A DNA stretch of 64,000 bases, from contig CAJNDS010000302.1 of NCBI GenBank assembly GCA_905221605.1, positions 788,450 to 852,449 on the forward strand, read 5' to 3'. Below the pieces are notes generated by a model. It made no database searches. It was not told where the DNA came from and worked only from the letters and a program-made list of their open reading frames with translations. Source of the stretch: Symbiodinium natans. Its lineage: Eukaryota; Sar; Dinophyceae; Suessiales; Symbiodiniaceae. A program made the position numbers and the translations under genes. This document shows, piece by piece, positions 58,701-64,000 of the stretch (position 1 is the stretch's first letter; each line of letters starts with the position of its first letter).

Positions 58701-61700
58701 CAAGTACTATCCTCTTCACGCGGTGTATCGACGGTACCGTCCATCCGTGATACAGGTGCGCCAGCTCAACCACTATATAGTCTCCGCTCGGAACACCCCC
58801 TGGTTGGAGCGCGTAACCTAGGAACAATCCGGGTGATGTCGGAGTGTCGAACTTCGCCTTGGATGCCATGGCATACGCTTGCTCTTCCTCGGCGTCGTGA
58901 TCTACATATTCTCCCCCATCCCCACCATCGTCTGCACACGCTGCCTGGCATAAGCCATCCGCTAATGTCGCAAAGTGCTCATCCAATCTGAAGCCCAGCC
59001 TCATCAACTTCCACTTGTCGTCCACAGATGCCTTTTTACCCGCTGCCAGGGTATATCCCACCGCTATCACTCTATCCTCCGGCGCCAAGGCATCTTCGGT
59101 AGCATGCCAAACTCTTGCATTGAACTTTAGCCCACTATCCACCTGCCGAGTCCTTCCCCATATCCATTTTCCCGGAAGCACCTCTTTCTCTATCCCGGCG
59201 GCCTTGCCACCCTCACTCGCACACTGTTCCTCTTCTGTCCAGATCATAGCTTCGCCCGCCCTCTCGCTTACCGGTACAACAAAGTTGTATGTCTGGCTCT
59301 CGTTAAACTTGTCCTTGTGAGGCCCCATCCTGGTTCCGACAGACACAATCACCGTTGTAAAAGTAGCTTCTGGGAAGCATTTTGCTATCAGCTCGCAGCA
59401 CACCATGGCTATCCCCGGATATTCTTTGGCACTATTCGTAACGCCAATCTTTCCTCCGTACGCATACAGCCCCAGGACTATGAACCCTCTACCGGTGGCC
59501 ATGCTCCGCGAATTCTTCGCTATTCCTTTTTCTATCGAAGTGAACTTCAGGATGATGTCCTTTGCATGCTGCACATCAAAGTCGAGCGCACGTCTATCGA
59601 TCTCTCTCAGCTCTTCCTCCCTTTGCGAGCGTTGTTCTTTAGTTTCCTTCGTTTCAGAGGGCAAGGCCACGCTCGAAACATCTTCATCAGCTCCGAGAAT
59701 CTCAAGAGCGTCATTTTCAGGATCCCCCCGTTCGAGCAGGGCCGCGTCCTCTTTGCCAGCTTTTCTAGGCTTTTCGGCAATGGGGAGGTAGTTAACAAGT
59801 GCCCCGAAAGGAATCAGTTTCACTTTGTCTTGCTCGTTGCCATGTCTTTTCCCGTACGGGCTTACCCCGTCCACTTGTTGTACGTTCCTATGGAAGCAGA
59901 ACGTCTGCACAGCGTACGGCCACCACTTCGGTTCTAGTCCTGCTTGTCTCAGCAATACTCTGCCACCGTAGATTACTTCTTTGACCTTGAGCTCCGCTAT
60001 GCTATTCGTTCGGGGTAATCCGGGTGTAGAAGTCGCCCTGCAAGTTCCTATGACGTCGCAGGCTTTTGAGAATTCACCGGCTCCGTCTGCGTACAGATGC
60101 ACTACCATATCTGGGCCTCGGAACTCATTGATAGCTCGCACAAACTCATCCGTTCCCCTGGACTTTACGGGCGTGCAGTGTATCCACTGTGTCTTGAAGT
60201 CGAACATCACGATGGCATTGTTTTCTCCGCGGATTCCCTTGTCTTTGTTGCTGCGAAGAACTATCGTGTCAGCAGTGACCCTCTCCCCGAACTTCTCGGC
60301 GCCCTTGTCTGTGATGCCTTCGCCCCTGTTGAAGGGGACGTTTATTGCTTTGCCTTGTCGACAAGCAACGCAGTGCATGTTCTTTGGGAGATGCGTGAGC
60401 AAATGTTCCGTCGATTTTGCATACTCCGGTGAGTATCTTGCTCTCCGGATGCTCACAGTTTTGCTCGACCCTATCCCTTCGCCAATTCTATCCGCAACTC
60501 GAACCTGATCCGCAGGTCCGTCTTCTGCCTTTGCTTGTTCCACTTCTCCCATGTCACCGGCGCTATCATCCTTCTGAGGCTCTCCCACTCCTCTTCTAGC
60601 CTGTTCTTCATCGGCTATTCCTGGCAAATCTATATCATCATCCAATTCGCCTCCGTTTTCGGCGCTTTCTTCCTCGCCGGGTACAGCGACGACTTGCTCC
60701 GCGATCCTTAGGTCGTCATCCGGACTCTTCTTCATTCCGTTGATGAGTTGAAACTCCGCATCCGTCATATTGCGTGCGCTTTGCCCCGCCTCAATCTGCT
60801 CAGGACTCAAAGCTCTTTCACAAAAACCGCATACCCCGGATGAATCGGCCTTACACGCGGCGCAGTAGAACGTCGTTCTCAGTCGACCGTCACCATCGTC
60901 TTGTTCTGTCGTTGTCTCCCTATTCCTCTCGTCTATCCCCTTTTCGACCACTGATGAAATTCGGTGGTGCTTACGCATAGTCTCCTTGATGGCTCGCACT
61001 AATCCCGGTGCCCACTCCGACCAGTTTTGTGACTCGCTCATCTCGCCCTTGCTTCTATCATCGCCATCGTTCGTCGCTCCGGTCCCTGGTCCTCTAAGAT
61101 TGACCGCCCATCCTATCAACTCTGCGTCAGTCGCTATTGTGGTCGGCTTTCTCCTAGGGTGTCCCATCGGTCCCTGATCGAAACTAAATAACTTAGTCCC
61201 TAGAATGGCACTCGTCCTATCCCATTCTTCAGTCGCCCACAATGACGCGTATCCTCCATCTGGCGTCTCATCCCAATATGTTTCGGGGTCCTGGGGTTGC
61301 TCAATGAGGCACATTGTTGGGGCTCTCAGTCGTCGGTGACGTGCCTTTCCTATCACCACAAGCATGCACACGCGCAGTATGATGATGTCGTCGTCACGAC
61401 ACTCCTGCTTCTGTGCCCAACTGATAAATGAGTATCCCCACCGCTCTGGTCCATTTCTCGATCTAAGTGGGATCGGACCCGGCCTTCTGTGTCTCATCAC
61501 GGATCTTGTTCTGCAAGGCGGTCCAGCTAGCCAACAAAACACCAAATTAGTCGTAGCCAGCTTCACTAGCCACCACCATGTATCAGATTGCAGCACGTTC
61601 TCCTCCATGTCGATGTCTATCACACCCATTTCTAGTTCACTTGCGACGTCGTCAAACTTTCCCCTTGACTTTCCACAATAAATGTGCACAATAACCCTTC

Positions 61701-63318
61701 TGCTCCCTTCCATCGCTTTCCTTATCTTCATGATTTCAGGTCTCGTTTCTCCCTGGGGTTTTTGCGCCTTTCCGCCGTCAAGTATCTCTTGTGGAGCAAG
61801 CGGCCACAAACATCTGGCTATCTCGACAAGCGTTTCTGCCTCGCCACCAGTACCAATGTTCTTGTCTAACATCATTAGTAGGTCGTCTAGCCCCGTGGTT
61901 TCGTCCGCAGCCATTCTATTCAAAATGTGTTTTCTCACAATCACGCTATCGCTCTGCGCCGCTTCCCCGGCGTCCGCTCCTTCATAGGTTAGTCCTTCTA
62001 TCTTGAACATGGTTTTGCCGGTCCACAATTCCTCCTCCGCTTCTCTATTCTCTCCCTCACTGTACTTATCCACCCAGTCTATCCATTCCGCCACGGTTTT
62101 GCCATCTTTGTACACACGTTTGGATCTACATCTCTCGGCGAATCGCGGCACAAGTGCATGTATCTCTGGGAATCTCAGTGTTTCAAACCATGGATCGCAA
62201 GCCTTCGTTCTTGGTTTGTTGTGGAAACACACCGCCTTATTACCCGTTAACATCCACTTGTCTAGTAGCCTCCCGTCGTCGTTGGCGGCCTTTCCTATCG
62301 GTTCCTCCTCGATGTCTCTATCCGTGTCCGAGTCCACGCTTTTGGGACTACATTCATCCTGTTTCTCTCCGATCCTCCTCGGACTGGAATTTCCTCGCAC
62401 GGGCAATTCAATCGCAAGAGGCGCTGGCATAGCAGGATAGATGTGATAGTCACTCCGCTCACTTTCACTAACGACCGTTGACATTCTATCCACCATGTAT
62501 GGGATATCCCCGATGACTTTTAGTACTATCAAGCTCGAATCAGGCTTGACGAACACGGGGTTCGCGCCCGCCAGCCAATGGAACGAATATCCCATTTTCA
62601 TACATCTCCTCCCCATCGATAGAACAGCGGGAGTACTCTCGAGCATTCTAATCCTCATCGTCTCAGGCATCCCTTGAATATCCATGCATATTTCTTGCTT
62701 TGACGTGGTGTTGCCGTTGGCGGTGTTGAACCGCACTTTCTTCGCCTCAATAGCCATATCTTTTTCATCCTGGGTGAGGTCTGCTTCTGCTATCAGATCC
62801 ATAGCGCACCCCGAGTCTATCATCCATCGTCTCATTACCGATGGCAAACAATGCTGTGCAGACGCCGCCGGTTGACTATCCTCTCGACTATCCACGCGGA
62901 ATCTCTCGTCGACTATACCTATTCTCCTGCATTCCTCCACTATCCTATCAGCCAGTCTTGAAGCATCCTTACCTTCCTCGCCTTGCTCTCCGGCAAGTAT
63001 GTCCAGCACGACCTCTTCGGCTAGGGATATTCCTCGTAGCCTTGCCTTTGCCTCCTCAATCACGGGATATCGTTTCACATCATGTACATACCCCTTCTTG
63101 TGTACGTTTTTGCACTTTCGTACCATCTTGTCAGCTGTGTGTCCTTTCCAATAGCATATATCCAGTCCTGCTATCCCCGTCTCTTCGGAGCCCAACCCCT
63201 TGACTCGCCTATTACCCTTCTTCACTCGCTCCCTGCCTGTCGTTGTCACTAGTATTCCCCTATGCGTGCTTTCGGCGCCATCGTCTCTTTGTCGTACCAC
63301 AGGCATGGCCGCATACAC
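52747..63318 (-). CDS. pol: retroelement pol polyprotein, 3523 residues
   Basis: Domains in order: degenerate zinc knuckle (about 55-70); aspartic protease (WMIDSGC, about 165-172); C5-methyltransferase-like segment (about 543-737, GPPCRTRS at about 602); Cys cluster (about 819-835); integrase with HHCC-type motif (about 970-986) and D, D, E at about 1017, 1077 and 1108; Fe(II)/2OG-oxygenase-like segment (about 1259-1425); integrase C-terminal SPGLFLGY (about 1499); long linker regions; CxxC cluster (about 2606); copia RT (about 2734-3010, MSDGESAYTQALL, YVDDFK); RNase H (about 3165-3290, YCDADLASD, STPEAEIVALH, EDNEAAV). The first codon given is GTG. The frame overlaps the end of gag by -1, so a ribosomal frameshift is likely. 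About twice the usual copia pol length. Confidence 0.9.
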   Translation of the reverse strand: MYAAMPVVRQRDDGAESTHRGILVTTTGRERVKKGNRRVKGLGSEETGIAGLDICYWKGHTADKMVRKCKNVHKKGYVHDVKRYPVIEEAKARLRGISLAEEVVLDILAGEQGEEGKDASRLADRIVEECRRIGIVDERFRVDSREDSQPAASAQHCLPSVMRRWMIDSGCAMDLIAEADLTQDEKDMAIEAKKVRFNTANGNTTSKQEICMDIQGMPETMRIRMLESTPAVLSMGRRCMKMGYSFHWLAGANPVFVKPDSSLIVLKVIGDIPYMVDRMSTVVSESERSDYHIYPAMPAPLAIELPVRGNSSPRRIGEKQDECSPKSVDSDTDRDIEEEPIGKAANDDGRLLDKWMLTGNKAVCFHNKPRTKACDPWFETLRFPEIHALVPRFAERCRSKRVYKDGKTVAEWIDWVDKYSEGENREAEEELWTGKTMFKIEGLTYEGADAGEAAQSDSVIVRKHILNRMAADETTGLDDLLMMLDKNIGTGGEAETLVEIARCLWPLAPQEILDGGKAQKPQGETRPEIMKIRKAMEGSRRVIVHIYCGKSRGKFDDVASELEMGVIDIDMEENVLQSDTWWWLVKLATTNLVFCWLAGPPCRTRSVMRHRRPGPIPLRSRNGPERWGYSFISWAQKQECRDDDIIILRVCMLVVIGKARHRRLRAPTMCLIEQPQDPETYWDETPDGGYASLWATEEWDRTSAILGTKLFSFDQGPMGHPRRKPTTIATDAELIGWAVNLRGPGTGATNDGDDRSKGEMSESQNWSEWAPGLVRAIKETMRKHHRISSVVEKGIDERNRETTTEQDDGDGRLRTTFYCAACKADSSGVCGFCERALSPEQIEAGQSARNMTDAEFQLINGMKKSPDDDLRIAEQVVAVPGEEESAENGGELDDDIDLPGIADEEQARRGVGEPQKDDSAGDMGEVEQAKAEDGPADQVRVADRIGEGIGSSKTVSIRRARYSPEYAKSTEHLLTHLPKNMHCVACRQGKAINVPFNRGEGITDKGAEKFGERVTADTIVLRSNKDKGIRGENNAIVMFDFKTQWIHCTPVKSRGTDEFVRAINEFRGPDMVVHLYADGAGEFSKACDVIGTCRATSTPGLPRTNSIAELKVKEVIYGGRVLLRQAGLEPKWWPYAVQTFCFHRNVQQVDGVSPYGKRHGNEQDKVKLIPFGALVNYLPIAEKPRKAGKEDAALLERGDPENDALEILGADEDVSSVALPSETKETKEQRSQREEELREIDRRALDFDVQHAKDIILKFTSIEKGIAKNSRSMATGRGFIVLGLYAYGGKIGVTNSAKEYPGIAMVCCELIAKCFPEATFTTVIVSVGTRMGPHKDKFNESQTYNFVVPVSERAGEAMIWTEEEQCASEGGKAAGIEKEVLPGKWIWGRTRQVDSGLKFNARVWHATEDALAPEDRVIAVGYTLAAGKKASVDDKWKLMRLGFRLDEHFATLADGLCQAACADDGGDGGEYVDHDAEEEQAYAMASKAKFDTPTSPGLFLGYALQPGGVPSGDYIVVELAHLYHGWTVPSIHRVKRIVLDEEMPNYFPMQAVADRKSRITTATRADALARLELEREGQQGEETEEIFAEERRVRADVMRQIKCDDQHLQNGDFWEHDEIDHSWTLHHILPRKELCTPGEEVKGTGGPGDRELGPRRRTWIVYADGTSEVLDEDRMKGKKKITKKWTGCTTFWEKGEPEGEIDDEAKERARGEKATGIRGVGLDYEQDMPRIERPYARSHKPNSISSAEWNRMSPGQRLRYIEGDKERIIRGERPPSAVRGQEKIGPRPAEIGVREWMEKITDHGQEFSPPEYRWDPPPGMPEGGRVWAVRNNRATSYRFYGGRDKRRLELWWRVTRSANTGEVLESIEYDSCIQAEMMRNRGRYRFVVPRDIITEFWYIPDGGEDRRIRDRGESAEPAAPASRMGDTEEVTKTINQLCSTAGIARTPSDNIIGEMMRELGEQPKVQIMGVGLEEIGGNGGENVSWISGEGCVIGEGVTDVVIAIDASSDGMRTEVDRKASGWRREEGLDSTREARERVFGNVEKVITDANSRGIVATIIWIGGKSRMADETIVRMALAWDMWIVRSDGCMLGMHDGVDASCYIGVVTPCMMNAIAADMLACDHMPRDHDLMSRIVRTSDAKIDVRREQEGKAIREMIKVLKDVIDICGEEEGDSVSMACEEHGGDYLGYSSGMVTLDVDSLAQLEKGTIRGDETGGSLEKLLKIAKRRMNGGNSYWVIDMEGDDEHEEYATDREDQTLIRNYAAAAAEDGAPYISREEVRWKRCIVMNNPGREALREIFGPRAKHTQDLRVILVDGDDIGKVMMTKQNSRRIRHSTGGAAVAYPGEELEVGDLNGDGWMIVLTGERENHDADRRHDQDREENPGFDDQSDVFDSEGWTLSDLEEEREPVDEAFFRAGHAETINLETMEKGECNIVMWEAERNALVLELKDDIHVPLIGYTWVRTGIAYPEDPGTSVRVSALGQLVAETMCDVIGYEVSPEREILVAIQNRNSFPITFGGGGGPIMRMEFAKGVCLRPRMRGCMMPENVKEVRHRRAHRESKKAIWAREARARERDRDSVDHGLRARRSRDEDRRRIGIKHVSNRTYKCRECRRLLEGKAKVPSLILTSMTLCFACFMNKHTTPVDNLIRQGYQTEDEEYGDGIVAVPAIQVDADQEDSWEEVAENEVCDSIDETVGECEPLMATIIEDEEEDIEEVFGLVARPVTKAERAINPKARAALDKEWKKLMDQVVWIMEEVRSWKDVQREAMDRGEIAHVGRIFDICVEKNWELAEDDPLRKYKGRVVFEGCHVKDQEGKWAIFQEITSCPARLEAGKMADAYGMLPGHDIEMSDGESAYTQALLGGPKTWIRIPRDRWPDEWEGIDDPVVPLRLALYGHPDAGGFWEKHCEKAVTEVGFEFLSDWPSVFFHKELKLMLVIYVDDFKLAGPKENLAIGWEKLAKRIKLEEPRSMGRYLGCLHTASAIPFRSPFEPRHEWTKIIEPKKEPPNFVGKAEAKEDSPDEIRILRYDVTDFMKQCVDRYQELCSTAYPKPLDKAKTPYLDESRPEFDENPVDDKVNEIMGIAKYELPDEGPGVLKEHAPAVLMKILYGARVGRYDLLRPVQVLASRLTTWTHLCDKRMHRLISYINETTTTSLYGWVGDRIGDIRLVLYCDADLASDKNDHRSTSGVYLCLQGPHTFVPIAAYCKKQTSCSKSTPEAEIVALHDGITKQGIPGLALWEMMKESIEPLIVAEDNEAAVRVIVSGKNPNMRYLSRTQRIDIARLNQFYEAVMFTFVNCPTEYQAANMMTKAINEAREWLRDMYTTAHFGEEEFGNATGTILAMPACRGVSQNQLEYDIRDNVGIAKSIVGRWIIWEMVWDIKHSPILEVDEAIVGECDGIVVIAPKRVDSPSRLARGAELKLGRKDQSAADSLALLVDRVIAAGIGIVLINRSDAAISEGIARILAARGKLARMRGKTQIGELHDKGEDVQCTIYINEESKARIESSDMVNIEALCNALQRRLD

Positions 63319-63356
63319 CTGACTATCCTCGCTGGCCTGTGGGTTTCGGCCCGCCC

Positions 63357-64000
63357 CTAGCGAAAACTTGGCCCTTCACCATCAGCATGTGGACTCGATG
63401 GCCTTGTCTCCTTCTGCTCTATCTCTACTGTCTCAAAAGCCTCCCTAATGCTATTCGGGATAGCCTCGTGGAGCATTTTACACTTGTCATTTCTGCAGCT
63501 GCCGTACCGAAAATGCTCAAAGCAGTATCCCGCCTTCTTGAGGACCTCTTCCGCCTGACTATACAGATAAATGTCGTGCGAATGTTTGCAGTCCGCCGCA
63601 GTCATTGGGCAAGTTCCACGCGTATAGGGGTAGCAGACCCCTCTTTTTCCAAACGGCGACTTGGATCCATATCTATTCTTCGGGTCATCGGCTCTCCCCG
63701 CCTGCGAAAGTCCGTCCCTTCCTCTTCCCACAGATATCCCTCTTCCGTAGCTATTTCCCCCTGCGGGCGATGAACTCCTCGGTCTATCATCAGCGTACGC
63801 GCTTCTTCTATTCACCGGTGCTCTATAGGATCCCTGCTGAGCCGGCATCGCAGCATATCCAGTCGTGAACGCCTGTCGGCTCACCCGCATTGAGGCCTCA
63901 TCTATGTTCTTGTCCGCTCTCCACATCTCCAGTCTATCCTTGATTCTCTTTCGCAACCAGGTATGCGTCTTGGACTCATCCGGAAGCTATCTCCATGCCT
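63357..64000 (-). CDS. gag: retroelement gag-like ORF, CCCH zinc fingers (C-terminal part)
   Basis: The open frame begins after an in-frame TAG near 63990. A 199-residue product is visible from 63956, with no ATG at its beginning. The true gag start, or a preceding frame or exon, lies beyond this stop or the window edge. Two CCCH fingers are present: CYPYTRGTCPMTAADCKHSH (about 109-128) and CFEHFRYGSCRNDKCKMLH (about 144-162). An Arg/Ser/Gly-rich linker precedes them. CCCH fingers instead of a CCHC knuckle fit an RNA-binding nucleocapsid role. The ORF ends TTTTCGCTAG, a few bases inside the start of the pol frame. Confidence 0.7.

Larger units (their letters stand above)
37400..64000 (-). mobile_element. 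giant Ty1/copia-type retroelement, 5' end outside window
   Basis: Six consecutive minus-strand ORFs cover most of 38928-64000 without intervening host sequence. Order in sense: gag-like, pol, then ORFs of 304, 2511, 1054 and 762 residues, then non-coding sequence. The copia assignment rests on protease-integrase-RT-RNase H order and on RT motifs. The ORFs are long and uninterrupted, suggesting recent activity. No LTR pair can be tested because the 5' end is missing. The low-coordinate boundary (about 37,300-37,480) is placed only by the end of telomere-like repeats and the onset of CTATC-rich sequence. Confidence 0.8.

Noticed and set aside
1-64000. Dinoflagellate spliced-leader gene or acceptor, rRNA, CRISPR array
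   Set aside because: I looked for the conserved spliced-leader core and for regular spacer-repeat structure and saw none. The telomeric arrays have no unique spacers of constant length.

Overview
The window reads as nuclear DNA of a dinoflagellate, most likely Symbiodiniaceae-like. The evidence is plant-type TTTAGGG/CCCTAAA repeats, long pentatricopeptide (PPR) and ankyrin genes, introns with GA and GC donors, short introner-like insertions, and a very large Ty1/copia-type retroelement. No bacterial gene organisation, rRNA, tRNA, CRISPR array or spliced-leader gene was recognised.

Region 1 (about 1-37,300) is a mosaic of degenerate telomere-like arrays separated by unique spacers of 60-400 bp. 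The arrays flip orientation again and again. Most spacers with CCCTAAA on their low-coordinate side and TTTAGGG on their high-coordinate side hold a short open frame on the minus strand, and many of these have plausible splice sites. I read the region as a minus-strand tract of split genes in which many introns start with TTTAGGG repeats and end with CCCTAAA repeats (sense orientation). Three larger genes stand out. One encodes a protein with a SHQW/WLDYFCVPQ domain followed by ankyrin repeats (3976-5855, one intron). One is a PPR gene with at least eight exons (19298-22776) that appears to continue through telomere-repeat introns down to about 16795. One encodes a putatively secreted 633-residue protein in three exons (25873-27992). 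Several small inverted-repeat element families are dispersed here, and two of their relatives coincide with introns inside genes.

Region 2 (about 37,400-64,000) is one strand-coherent giant retroelement on the minus strand, with its 5' end outside the window. In sense order it has a gag-like CCCH zinc-finger ORF, a 3523-residue pol, and four further ORFs (304, 2511, 1054 and 762 residues), then about 1.5 kb of non-coding sequence with degenerate sub-repeats. Pol carries aspartic protease, a C5-methyltransferase-like segment, integrase, a 2-oxoglutarate/Fe(II)-oxygenase-like segment, copia-type reverse transcriptase and RNase H. The four downstream ORFs have no function I can assign, apart from zinc motifs, coiled coils and a possible ADP-ribosyltransferase-like segment. 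The pentamer CTATC (GATAG in sense) is strongly enriched throughout the element, including its non-coding part, which supports treating the 26 kb as one unit.
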